From the NCBI GenBank assembly GCA_900319355.1, contig ONOC01000008.1, positions 1 to 56,626 of the forward strand: a stretch of 56,626 bases of DNA, in the 5' to 3' direction. The notes beneath the pieces were generated by a model. That model searched no databases. It was not told the DNA's origin and worked only from the letters and a program-made list of their open reading frames with translations. Shown piece after piece: positions 1 to 8,911 of this stretch. This stretch comes from an uncultured Eubacteriales bacterium (lineage in GTDB: Bacteria; Bacillota; Clostridia; Lachnospirales; Lachnospiraceae). The position numbers were made by a program, and so were the translations under genes. Within the stretch, counting starts at the first letter, position 1; each line of letters begins with the position of its first letter.

Positions 1-55
1 CGCGATAGCGGCACGGAAGTGCGAATATGCGCGGGCAGTGAGCCGCATCCGCACA

Positions 56-194
56 CACGAAGTGTGATGCGGTGAGGCGAACGCCGCGTCAGACCGACGC
101 AGTCGGTCTCATGTGCCGACTGCGTGAATCGCACAGCGATGGAGCAGTCGGGCTTAATACAGTACTGTGGCATCTTGTATGATATAGATGTTTA
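56..194 (+). repeat. RptA dispersed multi-hairpin element, copy 1
   Basis: First of three copies of an intergenic element in this window (others at 5749-5833 and, inverted, 47961-48100). It holds several hairpins in series: CACAC/GTGTG around 53-65, GGCG-AA-CGCC, a perfect GACCGAC-gca-GTCGGTC triloop hairpin, and a two-tier hairpin with outer stem CCGACTGC/GCAGTCGG and inner stem ATCGC-aca-GCGAT. It ends in a conserved tail starting CTTAATACAG and carrying a TATGAT box. The last 85 bp differ from copy 2 at one position. No protein is encoded. It may continue left beyond position 56, where more short hairpins are seen. Function unknown; the name RptA is mine. Confidence 0.85.
154..183 (+). promoter_or_regulatory. 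Promoter-like sequence in the tail of RptA copy 1, facing pheS
   Basis: TTAATA (154-159), an 18-bp spacer and TATGAT (178-183) resemble a weak sigma-A promoter. Copies 2 and 3 of the element have an equivalent arrangement. If used, it would start a transcript of about 160 nt of leader before pheS. The -35 is poor, so this is tentative. Confidence 0.35.
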
Positions 195-353
195 ATGTAT
201 AAGTCCGTCGCATGCCAGAGGCGGACTGCACACCCGAAGGGTGCGCAAGGCCGACTGTGGCTTTGCAACGGCGAATCCGTACCTGCCGCGCCCAGACAGC
301 AGTTGTCTGCGGAGAGATGAAGAAAACAACAGACTGATGAACAGGAGGAAAGC
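195..353 (+). other. Hairpin-rich leader upstream of pheS
   Basis: No gene is seen here. Three hairpins follow one another: AGTCCG/CGGACT (202-227), CACCC-gaa-GGGTG (231-243) and GCAAGGCC/GGCTTTGC (245-266). The stretch ends in an AGGAGG ribosome binding site just before the pheS start. I looked for a T-box (the usual control of pheST in Firmicutes) and found no AGGGTGG-type antiterminator motif and no U-tract terminator. Confidence 0.5.
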
Positions 354-1385
354 ATGGACAGCACAATGAAGGAAAAACTTGACGCCATCGTCCGTGAGGC
401 TGAGGAGAAGCTGAAGAAAGCAGCAGACCCGGATGCACTCAACGATGTCCGTGTCAACGTGCTCGGGAAGAAGGGCGCGCTGAAGGAACTGATGAAAGGA
501 ATGAAATCGGTTGCACCGGAAGACCGTCCGAAGATCGGCGCTCTGGTCAATGAGGCACGTGACCGGGTTACGGCTCAGATTGAGGAGAGAAAGAAAGAGA
601 TCGATCTGAAAATCATGGAAGACAGACTGGCTGCGGAGACCATAGACGTAACGCTGCCGGCGTCGAAGGCGGAAATCGGTCATCGTCATCCGAATCAGAT
701 CGCACTCGAAGAGCTCGAGCGGATTTTTATCGGCATGGGCTATGAGGTGATCGAAGGACCGGAAGTTGAGTGGGATGAGTACAACTTCACAAAGCTGAAT
801 ATCCCGCCGAACCACCCGGCAAAAGACGAGCAGGATACCTTCTATATCAATAAGGATATCGTGCTCAGGACGCAGACCTCGCCGGTACAGGCCCGCCGCA
901 TGGAACAGGGCAATCTGCCGATCCGTATGATTTCCCCGGGACGTGTATTCCGTTCTGATGAGGTGGATGCGACGCACAGTCCTTCCTTCCATCAGGTGGA
1001 GGGACTTGTCATCGATAAGAATATCACCTTCGCTGATCTGAAGGGAACGCTCGACAAGTTCGCCAAAGAAGTTTTCGGACCGGACACGAAGACAAAATTC
1101 CGTCCGCATCATTTCCCGTTCACCGAGCCTTCGGCGGAGATGGATGTGAGCTGCTTCAAGTGCGGCGGCAAAGGCTGCCGTTTCTGCAAGGGCGAGGGAT
1201 GGATCGAGATCCTCGGCTGCGGCATGGTTCATCCGCATGTGCTTGAAATGTGCGGCATTGATCCGGAGGAGTACACCGGCTTTGCGTTCGGCGTCGGTCT
1301 GGAGAGAATTGCTCTGCTGAAATATGAAATCGATGATATGCGTCTTCTCTATGAGAATGACATCCGTTTCCTGAAACAGTTCTGA
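354..1385 (+). CDS. pheS: Phenylalanine--tRNA ligase alpha subunit
   Basis: Catalytic subunit of the cytosolic alpha2-beta2 enzyme that charges tRNA-Phe. The 343-residue length is normal. A charged N-terminal coiled coil (about residues 1-90) is followed by the class II core, with SFHQVEGL, the motif 2 region FRPHHFPFTEPSAEMDVSC, a four-cysteine CFKCGGKGCRFC segment typical of Firmicute PheS, and motif 3 GVGLERIALLKY near the C-terminus. The start follows AGGAGG by about 6 nt. pheT begins 19 nt downstream, so the two form one operon. Confidence 0.97.
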   Translation: MDSTMKEKLDAIVREAEEKLKKAADPDALNDVRVNVLGKKGALKELMKGMKSVAPEDRPKIGALVNEARDRVTAQIEERKKEIDLKIMEDRLAAETIDVTLPASKAEIGHRHPNQIALEELERIFIGMGYEVIEGPEVEWDEYNFTKLNIPPNHPAKDEQDTFYINKDIVLRTQTSPVQARRMEQGNLPIRMISPGRVFRSDEVDATHSPSFHQVEGLVIDKNITFADLKGTLDKFAKEVFGPDTKTKFRPHHFPFTEPSAEMDVSCFKCGGKGCRFCKGEGWIEILGCGMVHPHVLEMCGIDPEEYTGFAFGVGLERIALLKYEIDDMRLLYENDIRFLKQF

Positions 1386-1404
1386 GAAGGGAGAGACAGA
1401 GAAA

Positions 1405-3828
1405 ATGAACACTTCTTATTCATGGATTAAAATGTATGTTCCGGATCTGGATGTCGCTCCTCAGGAGTACTTCGACAGAATGACGCTGACCGGAACCAAG
1501 GGAGAAACCTATACCGTACTGGATAAAAATCTGAAGGACATTGTTGTCGGAAAAATCCTCAGCATCGAACCGCATCCCAATGCGGATCATCTGGTCATCT
1601 GTCAGGTGGATATCGGAAAAGAGACGATACAGATTGTTACGGGCGCTTCCAATGCGCATACAGGTATGCTGACACCCGTGGTGCTTCCCGGCGGAAAGGT
1701 GGCCGGAGGTCACGACGGCGGTCCGCTTCCTGAGGACGGTATCGAGATCAGGGACGGTAACCTCCGCGGTGTACCTTCCCACGGCATGATGTGCTCAATT
1801 GAAGAACTGGGCAGCTCCAGAGAATTTTATCCGGAGGCACCGGAAAGCGGACTGTATGAATTCTCTCCGGAGGACGGCGTAAAGCCCGGAGATGATGCCA
1901 TCGAGGCGCTCGGTCTGCATGATGTGAATTTCGAGTACGAGATTACATCGAACCGTGTGGACTGTTACAGCGTGATCGGCATCGCACGCGAGGCAGCAGC
2001 TACTTTCCATAAAAAGTTTGTGCTGCCGGAGATTAAAAAGACCGGCAATAATGAGGATGTTCATGATTATGTGAGTGTCCGCGTCGAGGATACGGATCTC
2101 TGCCCCAGATACACGGCGCGTGTGGTAAAGAATATTCATCTTGCGCCGTCACCGAAGTGGATGCAGAGATGCCTGGCCTCCAACGGCATCCGTCCGATCA
2201 ACAACGTGGTTGATATCACCAATTTTGTCATGGAGGAGTACGGTCAGCCGATGCACGCGTATGACCTGGACACCATTGCAGGCCATGAGATCATCGTGAA
2301 GCGCGCACAGGACGGCGAGAAGTTTACGACGCTGGACGGGAAGGAATACACGCTGGATCACACGATCCTCACGATCAATGACAGAGATAAGGCGGTCGGT
2401 CTCGCAGGTATCATGGGTGGAGAGAATTCCATGATCACGGACAGCGTGAAGACCATGCTTTTTGAGTCGGCCTGCTTTGACGGAACCAACATCCGTCTTT
2501 CTTCAAAGAAAATCGGTCATCAGACGGATGCGTCCAGAAAATTCGACAAGGGTCTGGATCCCAACACCTGCATGGCCGCGATGAACCGTGCATGTGAGCT
2601 GATTGAAGAATTCGGCGCCGGCGAAGTCGTAGGCGGTGCCATCGATATCTATCCGGTAAAGCGCGAGGAGTCCCGTGTCGCATTCGAGCCTGACAAAATC
2701 AACGCGCTGCTCGGCACGCATATCAGTGCCGGCGATCAGCTGAAATACCTCGCCTCCGTGGAGCTTCGCTACGACGAGGAGACAAATGAGATCGTCGCGC
2801 CGACCTTCCGTCAGGATATTCACAGAACCTGTGATCTGGCCGAGGAGGTTGCCAGATTCTACGGCTATGACAGGATTCCGACGACGCTGCCTCACGGGGA
2901 GTCAACAACCGGCGGCCTGTCATTCAAGAACAGGGTGGAGAACAAGGCGAGAGATGTCGCGGAATACTGCGGATTCTCCCAGGGCTTCTGCTATTCCTTC
3001 GAGAGCCCGAAGGTTTATGAGATGCTTCTGCTGAAACCGGATGACCCCAAGAGACATGCCATCAGGATTTCCAACCCGCTCGGCGAGGATTTTTCCGTGA
3101 TGAGAACAAGCTCCGTCAACGGCATGCTCACTTCTCTTTCGACCAATTACAACCGCCGGAACCAGAATGTGCATCTGTATGAGCTCGGCAACATCTATAT
3201 TCCGAAGGCGCTGCCGCTTACCGAGCTCCCGGATGAGCGGATGCAGTTCACCCTCGGATTCTACGGGAACGGTGATTTTTACACCATGAAGGGTGTCATT
3301 GAGGAGTTCCTGTCTCAGGTCGGCCTGCACGGTGAGATCGGGTATGACCGGTCGGATAAGACGTTCCTTCATCCCGGCCGTCAGGCATGGGTGAAGTACA
3401 GCGGAAAGACGCTCGGCTATTTCGGAGAGGTTCATCCGCTGGTACTCCGCAATTATGAGATCGGACAGCGCGCCTATATCGCAGTGATCGATATGCCTGA
3501 AGTCATGCCGTTTGCAACTTTCGAACGCCATTATTCAGGTATCGCAAAATTCCCGGCGGTGACGAGAGATCTGTCCATGCTCGTTCCGAAGGACTGCGAT
3601 GCCGCGTCCGTTGAGAAGATGCTCCGTCAGAGAGGCGGCAAAATTCTGGAGGATCTGAAGCTCTTCGATCTGTACGAGGGTGATCAGGTTGAGGAAGGCT
3701 ATAAGTCGATGGCTTATTCCCTGACCTTCCGCGCGAATGACAGAACACTGACCGACGATGACATCAATGGCGCCATGAAGAAGATTCTGAACGGCATTCA
3801 GGGAATGGGCATCGAGCTGAGATCCTGA
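1405..3828 (+). CDS. pheT: Phenylalanine--tRNA ligase beta subunit
   Basis: Beta subunit of Phe-tRNA synthetase, for tRNA binding and editing. It is 807 residues, as usual. Domains in order: an EMAP-type tRNA-binding domain (about 40-150; PHPNADHLVICQVDIG), the B3/B4 editing region (about 210-385), a B5 domain, a catalytic-like core, and a C-terminal FDX-ACB anticodon-binding domain (about 714-807, starting near FPAVTRDLSMLV). A GGGAGAG ribosome binding site precedes the ATG. It is co-transcribed with pheS. Confidence 0.97.
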   Translation: MNTSYSWIKMYVPDLDVAPQEYFDRMTLTGTKGETYTVLDKNLKDIVVGKILSIEPHPNADHLVICQVDIGKETIQIVTGASNAHTGMLTPVVLPGGKVAGGHDGGPLPEDGIEIRDGNLRGVPSHGMMCSIEELGSSREFYPEAPESGLYEFSPEDGVKPGDDAIEALGLHDVNFEYEITSNRVDCYSVIGIAREAAATFHKKFVLPEIKKTGNNEDVHDYVSVRVEDTDLCPRYTARVVKNIHLAPSPKWMQRCLASNGIRPINNVVDITNFVMEEYGQPMHAYDLDTIAGHEIIVKRAQDGEKFTTLDGKEYTLDHTILTINDRDKAVGLAGIMGGENSMITDSVKTMLFESACFDGTNIRLSSKKIGHQTDASRKFDKGLDPNTCMAAMNRACELIEEFGAGEVVGGAIDIYPVKREESRVAFEPDKINALLGTHISAGDQLKYLASVELRYDEETNEIVAPTFRQDIHRTCDLAEEVARFYGYDRIPTTLPHGESTTGGLSFKNRVENKARDVAEYCGFSQGFCYSFESPKVYEMLLLKPDDPKRHAIRISNPLGEDFSVMRTSSVNGMLTSLSTNYNRRNQNVHLYELGNIYIPKALPLTELPDERMQFTLGFYGNGDFYTMKGVIEEFLSQVGLHGEIGYDRSDKTFLHPGRQAWVKYSGKTLGYFGEVHPLVLRNYEIGQRAYIAVIDMPEVMPFATFERHYSGIAKFPAVTRDLSMLVPKDCDAASVEKMLRQRGGKILEDLKLFDLYEGDQVEEGYKSMAYSLTFRANDRTLTDDDINGAMKKILNGIQGMGIELRS

Positions 3829-3848
3829 TGATCCGTAAGAGTATGTAA

Positions 3849-3909
3849 GCGCTTCAGCAGAGTGCAGAGCCCGTGTTTTCAGCGGACTCTGCATTGCTGT
3901 GTGAGCGGC
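3849..3909 (+). other. Long imperfect stem-loop after pheT
   Basis: The arms around AGTGCAGAG (near 3858) and CTCTGCATTGCTG (near 3886) pair over roughly 20 bp with interruptions. There is no U-tract, so it is not a standard terminator. It could stabilise or process the pheST mRNA. Confidence 0.4.
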
Positions 3910-3919
3910 AGAAACAGCC

Positions 3920-4000
3920 CCGGAGGAAAGACGGGGGAAACGAAAGCCGTTCAGACAGACCCGAAGGAAGGGCGGAGAACGAAGGCCGTTCCAGCGGGCC
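3920..4000 (+). repeat. Imperfect tandem duplication of ~40 bp
   Basis: 3920-3960 and 3961-4000 are similar: both run CCG-A-GGAA, then a G-rich stretch, then AACGAA-GCCGTT. The pair lies between pheT and the histidine phosphatase gene in a purine-rich stretch. No function is apparent. Confidence 0.5.
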
Positions 4001-4038
4001 GGCGGAAGCCGGAGCAGGGTAAGAAGAGGTGAATTGAA

Positions 4039-4716
4039 ATGTATATCTATGTAATCCGTCACGGGGAGACATCCTGGAACCGCGAGGTGAGACTTCAGGG
4101 TCAGCACGGTGCAGATCTGGATGAGAACGGCGTGCTGCTTGCGGAGATTACATCAAAGGCACTGAAGGATGTCCCGTTCGACATCTGTTTTACGAGTCCG
4201 CTGATCCGGGCGAGACACACGGCCGAGATTATCGTCGGAGACCGGAATATTCCGATCATCGATGACAGACGGCTGATGGAGATCAGCTTCGGTATCTGGG
4301 AGGGAAAGCGCTGCAGTGCTTCCCATCAGGAAATCCCTGCGGATGCCATGGAAAAATTCAATAAGGATTCGTATAATTATGTGCCGCCGGAAGGCGGAGA
4401 AACCATTCAGGATGTGATTCACAGAACGGCTGATTTTTACCAGGAGCTGATCCACGACAAGAAACTGCAGGATTCCGTGGACAGCACCGGCAGGCAGGTG
4501 GAAAAGACGATTCTGGTCTCGACACACGGATGTGCGACAAGAGCGCTGCTTCATTCCGTTTATGAGGACACGTCGACCTTCTGGCACGGCGGTGTGCCGA
4601 TGAACTGCGCTGTCAGCGTCATCCATGTCACCGGCGGCGTCGGCAGGATCATTCAGCACGACAGAGTTTATTATCCTGAGAAGTATTTTCATGATTTTTA
4701 TGAGGGAGCCGAATAA
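4039..4716 (+). CDS. Histidine phosphatase family protein (phosphoglycerate mutase-like)
   Basis: A 225-residue soluble protein. It opens with the RHG catalytic motif (VIRHGETSWN, about residues 5-14). The second catalytic His is in STHGCATRALLHS (near 155), and a central region has an acid/base Glu near LMEISFGIWEG. Family members remove phosphate from small metabolites or proteins through a phospho-histidine; the substrate cannot be read from the sequence. A GAGGTG ribosome binding site precedes the ATG. queA starts 3 nt after its stop, so the two are translationally close. Confidence 0.85.
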   Translation: MYIYVIRHGETSWNREVRLQGQHGADLDENGVLLAEITSKALKDVPFDICFTSPLIRARHTAEIIVGDRNIPIIDDRRLMEISFGIWEGKRCSASHQEIPADAMEKFNKDSYNYVPPEGGETIQDVIHRTADFYQELIHDKKLQDSVDSTGRQVEKTILVSTHGCATRALLHSVYEDTSTFWHGGVPMNCAVSVIHVTGGVGRIIQHDRVYYPEKYFHDFYEGAE

Positions 4717-4719
4717 GCA

Positions 4720-5745
4720 ATGAAGACCAGTGATTTTTATTATGAGTTACCGAAGGAGCTGATTGCTCAGGATCCGCTGGAGGACCGCAGCGCGTCGCGC
4801 CTTATGGTACTCGACAGAAAAACGGGAGAGGTGCAGCATGAGGTGTTCACGCAGGTGATCGATCATCTGACGGATAAGGACTGCCTCGTGATCAACGATA
4901 CAAAGGTTATTCCGGCGCGTCTCTACGGTACGAAAGAGGACACCGGTGCGGTCATAGAGGTTCTTCTTCTGACAAGAAAGAAAAATGATATCTGGGAGAC
5001 GCTGGTGCGCCCCGGAAAAAAGTGCAGAGTCGGCACAAAACTTGTTTTCGGAGACGGGCAGCTCAAAGGTGAGGTGGTAGACGTCACGGAGGACGGCAAC
5101 CGGTTCATTCAGTTCCGTTACGACGGGATTTTTGAAGAAATTCTTGACCAGCTGGGCGAAATGCCGCTTCCGCCGTACATCAGGCACAAACTGAAAGACA
5201 AGACCATGTACAATACGGTTTACGCGAAGCACGACGGATCTGCCGCCGCACCCACCGCGGGCCTTCACTTTACGAAAGAACTGCTGAAACAGATCAGCGA
5301 CAAGGGTGTAAAAATCGCCCATGTCACGCTGCATGTCGGTCTCGGCACCTTCCGCCCGGTGAAGAGCGAGGACATCGAGGATCACAAGATGCACTCGGAG
5401 CTGTATATCGTCGATGAGGATCAGGCGGAGCTCATCAACCGGACAAAAGCGGAGGGTGGGCGCGTCATCTGCGTCGGAACCACCAGCTGCCGCACGCTTG
5501 AATCGGCAACGGATGAGAACGGAATCCTTCACGCGGGAAGCGCCTGGACCAGCATTTTCATTTATCCGGGATATAAGTTCAAAATCATGGACGGCCTGAT
5601 CACCAATTTCCATCTGCCGGAGTCTACGCTGATCATGCTCGTTTCCGCCTTTGCCGGCCGTGAGCACATCCTGAATGCATATAACACAGCAGTGAAGGAA
5701 AAATACAGATTCTTCTCGTTCGGGGATGCGATGATGATCATCTGA
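4720..5745 (+). CDS. queA: S-adenosylmethionine:tRNA ribosyltransferase-isomerase
   Basis: Transfers and rearranges the ribosyl group of S-adenosylmethionine onto preQ1 at the wobble position of tRNA, giving epoxyqueuosine. The 341-residue length is standard. Family landmarks are the N-terminal [58 protein letters not shown] and the C-terminal [20 protein letters not shown]. The ribosome binding site lies in the 3' end of the preceding gene. The stop is only 3 nt from RptA copy 2. Confidence 0.96.
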   Translation: MKTSDFYYELPKELIAQDPLEDRSASRLMVLDRKTGEVQHEVFTQVIDHLTDKDCLVINDTKVIPARLYGTKEDTGAVIEVLLLTRKKNDIWETLVRPGKKCRVGTKLVFGDGQLKGEVVDVTEDGNRFIQFRYDGIFEEILDQLGEMPLPPYIRHKLKDKTMYNTVYAKHDGSAAAPTAGLHFTKELLKQISDKGVKIAHVTLHVGLGTFRPVKSEDIEDHKMHSELYIVDEDQAELINRTKAEGGRVICVGTTSCRTLESATDENGILHAGSAWTSIFIYPGYKFKIMDGLITNFHLPESTLIMLVSAFAGREHILNAYNTAVKEKYRFFSFGDAMMII

Positions 5746-5748
5746 TAT

Positions 5749-5833
5749 CATGTGCCGACTGCGAGAATCGCACAGCGATGGAGCAGTCGGGCTTAATACA
5801 GTACTGTGGCATCTTGTATGATATAGATGTTTA
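5749..5833 (+). repeat. RptA dispersed element, copy 2 (short form)
   Basis: 85 bp identical to the 3' part of copy 1 (110-194) except for one base. It keeps the two-tier hairpin CCGACTGC/GCAGTCGG with inner ATCGC-aca-GCGAT, and the tail with TTAATA (5793-5798) and TATGAT (5817-5822). The upstream GGCG and GACCGAC hairpins are absent. It sits between queA and the CoA-transferase gene. Confidence 0.85.
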
Positions 5834-5858
5834 CTTTAATAATGCAATCCGATAAAAT
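5830..5858 (+). promoter_or_regulatory. Probable promoter of the CoA-transferase gene
   Basis: TTTACT (5830-5835), a 17-bp spacer and TAAAAT (5853-5858) form a sigma-A-like promoter. Its -35 lies at the very end of RptA copy 2, so the repeat may have supplied part of it. GGAGG at 5892-5896 is the ribosome binding site for the ATG at 5905. Confidence 0.5.
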
Positions 5859-5904
5859 ATAGTCGTTTCATGATTTTTCTTTTTGTCTGGCGGAGGTTTT
5901 TATC

Positions 5905-7248
5905 ATGGATTATTCAAAAGAATATAAAGACAAGCTGGTGACCGCAGATGAAGCTGCGGCGGTCGTTCAGAGCGGTGACTGGGTTGATTACGGCTGGTGC
6001 GTTACCACAACGAAAACGGTGGACAAAGCACTGGCAAAGAGAATGCCGGAGCTTCACGATGTGAAAATCCGCGGCGGCATCCTGAATCACGAGCCGGAGA
6101 TTTTTAAAATCGATCATCCGGAAGAACATTTCACATGGAACAGCTGGCATATGAATCCGGTGGAGCGCCATGCCGTTTCGAAGGGATTTGTGTTCATGAC
6201 ACCGCTCCGCTATTCGGAACTGCCGCGTCTGTACCGCGAGAGCAAAGACCCGCTCAATGTCGCGATCATGATGGTCAGCCCGATGGACAAACACGGGTAT
6301 TTCAATTTCGGCCCTTCTGCGAGCCATATGGCGGCCGTTGTCGAGAAAGCGGACAAGGTTATCGTAGAGGTCAATAAGAATCTGCCCGTCTGTCTCGGCG
6401 GACATGAGGCGTATGTCCATATTGATCAGGTAGACATGATTGTTGAGGGCGACAATGAGCCGATGGATGTCATCCCGGCGGCCGGCCCTGCGACAGAGGT
6501 CGACAAGAAGGTGGCAGATCTCGTTGTTCCGGAAATCCCTGACGGCGCATGCCTGCAGCTGGGCATCGGCGGCATGCCGAATGCGATCGGCGAGCAGATT
6601 GCCGCTTCGGATCTGAAGGACCTCGGTGTTCATACCGAGATGTATGTGGATTCTTTCGTTGCCATGGCTGAAGCGGGCAAAATCACCGGACGACGCAAGA
6701 ATCATGACAGAGGCCGTCAGACCTATGCCTTCGGCGCAGGATCACAGAAGATGTATGATTATCTGGACAATAACCCGGAGTGCATGAGTGCACCGGTTGA
6801 CTATGTGAACGATATCCGTTCCATCAGTTCTCTGGATAACTTTGTTTCCATTAACAATGCCATTGATATCGACCTGTTCGGACAGGTCAATGCGGAGAGC
6901 GCCGGTGTGAAAAATATTTCCGGAGCCGGCGGACAGCAGGATTTCGTTCTCGGCGCGTATCTGTCACACGGCGGCAAGAGCTTTATCTGCCTGTCTTCGA
7001 CCTTCACGGACAAGAAGGGCGTAAAGCACAGCCGTATCCGTCCCACACTGGCACAGGGAAGTATCGCCACCTGCACCCGCCCGAATACACATTACATTGT
7101 GACGGAATACGGCAAGGTGAACCTCAAGGGTCTCACCATGTGGCAGAGGGCGGAGCAGCTCATCAACATCGCGCATCCGGATTTCCGCGATGATCTCATC
7201 AAAGAAGCGGAGAAGATGAACATCTGGAGAAGGTCAAACAAGAGATAA
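5905..7248 (+). CDS. but: Butyryl-CoA:acetate CoA-transferase
   Basis: Last step of butyrate formation: moves CoA from butyryl-CoA to acetate, releasing butyrate and acetyl-CoA. The 447-residue protein closely resembles the Roseburia-type enzyme from start ([19 protein letters not shown]) to end ([22 protein letters not shown]). The [10 protein letters not shown] loop is at about 220-229. The expected catalytic Glu is in HTEMYVDSF (Glu245). Within the family, 4-hydroxybutyrate CoA-transferases are the main alternative, but the motifs and the thl-etfA genes nearby favour butyrate. It is separated from that cluster only by a transporter gene. Confidence 0.9.
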   Translation: MDYSKEYKDKLVTADEAAAVVQSGDWVDYGWCVTTTKTVDKALAKRMPELHDVKIRGGILNHEPEIFKIDHPEEHFTWNSWHMNPVERHAVSKGFVFMTPLRYSELPRLYRESKDPLNVAIMMVSPMDKHGYFNFGPSASHMAAVVEKADKVIVEVNKNLPVCLGGHEAYVHIDQVDMIVEGDNEPMDVIPAAGPATEVDKKVADLVVPEIPDGACLQLGIGGMPNAIGEQIAASDLKDLGVHTEMYVDSFVAMAEAGKITGRRKNHDRGRQTYAFGAGSQKMYDYLDNNPECMSAPVDYVNDIRSISSLDNFVSINNAIDIDLFGQVNAESAGVKNISGAGGQQDFVLGAYLSHGGKSFICLSSTFTDKKGVKHSRIRPTLAQGSIATCTRPNTHYIVTEYGKVNLKGLTMWQRAEQLINIAHPDFRDDLIKEAEKMNIWRRSNKR

Positions 7249-7263
7249 TCCGGCAGATGATAC

Positions 7264-7298
7264 GCCCGGTGAATGTCTGAAAACGGGTTCTTCCGGGC
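7264..7298 (+). other. Stem-loop between the CoA-transferase and transporter genes
   Basis: GCCCGG and CCGGGC enclose a 23-nt loop. It lacks a U-tract. An alternative transporter start (ATG 7273) falls inside this loop, which is one reason to prefer the start at 7321. Confidence 0.35.
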
Positions 7299-7320
7299 AT
7301 GCGGGATTGAGGAGCTGACA

Positions 7321-8811
7321 ATGGAACAGACAGAAACAAAACAACGTGAAAAATTCGGATCCCGTCTGGGCTTTATTCTGGTTTCCGCGGGATGCGCCAT
7401 CGGCATCGGAAACGTCTGGAAATTTCCGTATCTCTGCGGCCAGTACGGCGGTGCGGCTTTTATTCTGATTTATCTGGTTTTTCTGGCCATCATGGGTGTA
7501 CCGATCATGGTGTGCGAATTTGCCATCGGACGCAGAGCACAGAAGAGTGCGGCGAAGGCGTTTGAGGCTATTGAGCCTTTCGGCACACACTGGCACTGGC
7601 TGAAATGGATCAGTATTATCGGATGCTACATGCTGATGATGTATTACACGACGGTTGCCGGCTGGATGATGAAATACTGCTGGCTGCACATCCGGGGCAC
7701 TTTCAGCGGCCTTGATCCTGATGAGATCAGCACCGTGTTCGGCAATACGCTTTCCGATGTGAAATCAGAAACCTTCTGGACGGTGCTTGTCTGCATCATC
7801 GGCTTTGTGATCTGCTATTTCGGTATTCAGAACGGAGTAGAGCGTGTGTCAAAATTCATGATGACAGCGCTGTTTCTTCTTATGATTGTCCTTGCCGTTC
7901 ACAGCTGTTTCCTTGAGGGCGCGGGAGAAGGCATCCGGTTTTATCTCGTACCTGATTTCCGGCAGATGCAGGAGGACGGCATCGGCAATGTGATCTATGC
8001 GGCGATGAGCCAGGCCTTTTTCACACTTTCCATCGGCATCGGAGCCATGCTGATCTTCGGAAGCTACATCGGCAGGGACAGAAGCCTGACCGGGGAGGCT
8101 GTCACCATTACGGCGCTCGATACTTTCGTTGCTCTGATGGCCGGCTTCATCATCATTCCGGCATGCTTCGCGTATGGAATCAATCCTGATGTGGGGCCGA
8201 GTCTGATTTTTATCACGATCCCGAATCTGTTCTCCAGAATGCCCGGCGGAAGAGTGTGGGGAGCACTGTTTTTCGTCTTCCTTTCCTTCGCTGCGCTGAC
8301 AACCGTTGTGGCTGTGTTTGAGAATATCGGCGCGTTTTCACAGGATCTTTTCGGATGGTCCAGAAAAAAGAGTGTGCTGGTCAATGCGGTTCTGGTCAGC
8401 CTGCTGAGCCTGCCCTGCGTTTTCGGCTACAATATCTGGTCGGCATTCCAGCCGCTCGGAAAAGGCACGGCAGTTCTGGATCTCGAGGATTTTATTGTGT
8501 CGTATAACCTGCTGCCGCTCGGAAGCCTTGCGTTCGTGCTTTTCTGCACGAGGAAAAACGGATGGGGATGGTCAGGATTTCTGGAAGAGGCCAACCAGGG
8601 AACCGGCGGAAAATTCCGCTACCATCGTTTTTATATCTCATGGCTGATGCCGGTGATCATCATCATCATTTACCTGAAAGGGTATTACGATATGTTCAGC
8701 CCGATGGGCACAGGAACCCTTGTCTTCTGGTATGTGATTGCGGCGCTGCTGCTTGCTTTCATTTTCTGGTGTGCGTCATCCGTCTCCCGAAGTGACCGGA
8801 GATCGGTATAA
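7321..8811 (+). CDS. Sodium-dependent transporter, NSS/SLC6 (SNF) family
   Basis: A polytopic inner-membrane symporter of the LeuT fold, 496 residues with about 11-12 hydrophobic segments. The first helix has the family signature AGCAIGIGNVWKFPYLCGQY with the sodium-binding unwound region. Family members import amino acids or related amines with Na+; the substrate here is unknown. I chose ATG 7321 because GAGGAG lies 7 nt upstream and homologues start just before the EKFGSRLGFIL segment; an in-frame ATG at 7273 has no good ribosome binding site. It lies between but and the butyrate cluster, which may be chance or may link Na+-coupled amino-acid uptake to fermentation. Confidence 0.92.
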   Translation: MEQTETKQREKFGSRLGFILVSAGCAIGIGNVWKFPYLCGQYGGAAFILIYLVFLAIMGVPIMVCEFAIGRRAQKSAAKAFEAIEPFGTHWHWLKWISIIGCYMLMMYYTTVAGWMMKYCWLHIRGTFSGLDPDEISTVFGNTLSDVKSETFWTVLVCIIGFVICYFGIQNGVERVSKFMMTALFLLMIVLAVHSCFLEGAGEGIRFYLVPDFRQMQEDGIGNVIYAAMSQAFFTLSIGIGAMLIFGSYIGRDRSLTGEAVTITALDTFVALMAGFIIIPACFAYGINPDVGPSLIFITIPNLFSRMPGGRVWGALFFVFLSFAALTTVVAVFENIGAFSQDLFGWSRKKSVLVNAVLVSLLSLPCVFGYNIWSAFQPLGKGTAVLDLEDFIVSYNLLPLGSLAFVLFCTRKNGWGWSGFLEEANQGTGGKFRYHRFYISWLMPVIIIIIYLKGYYDMFSPMGTGTLVFWYVIAALLLAFIFWCASSVSRSDRRSV

Positions 8812-8880
8812 ATCATGCCGGTAAAGGGAATCTTTCCTTAAAATGCGCTGAATAACTGAGAGAATCATGAAACAGGATCA

Positions 8881-8911
8881 GGCCCCGGACAGCATTGCCG
8901 TCCGGGGCCTT
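8881..8911 (+). terminator. GC-rich stem-loop, probable terminator after the transporter gene
   Basis: Perfect 10-bp stem GGCCCCGGAC/GTCCGGGGCC around a 9-nt loop. It is followed by only two T residues, so termination may be weak or factor-assisted. Confidence 0.5.

Noticed and set aside
1..194. CRISPR array, suggested by repeated hairpins at the window start
   Set aside because: Repeats are not regularly spaced with unique spacers, and the three RptA copies are kilobases apart.
195..353. T-box riboswitch upstream of pheS
   Set aside because: No AGGGTGG-type T-box sequence, no specifier-loop architecture and no terminator.
192..1412. A 406-codon minus-strand frame over pheS
   Set aside because: Antisense to a certain gene, with no family resemblance.
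7273..7320. Longer N-terminus for the NSS transporter starting at 7273
   Set aside because: No ribosome binding site, the codon sits in a hairpin loop, and homologues begin near the 7321 start.
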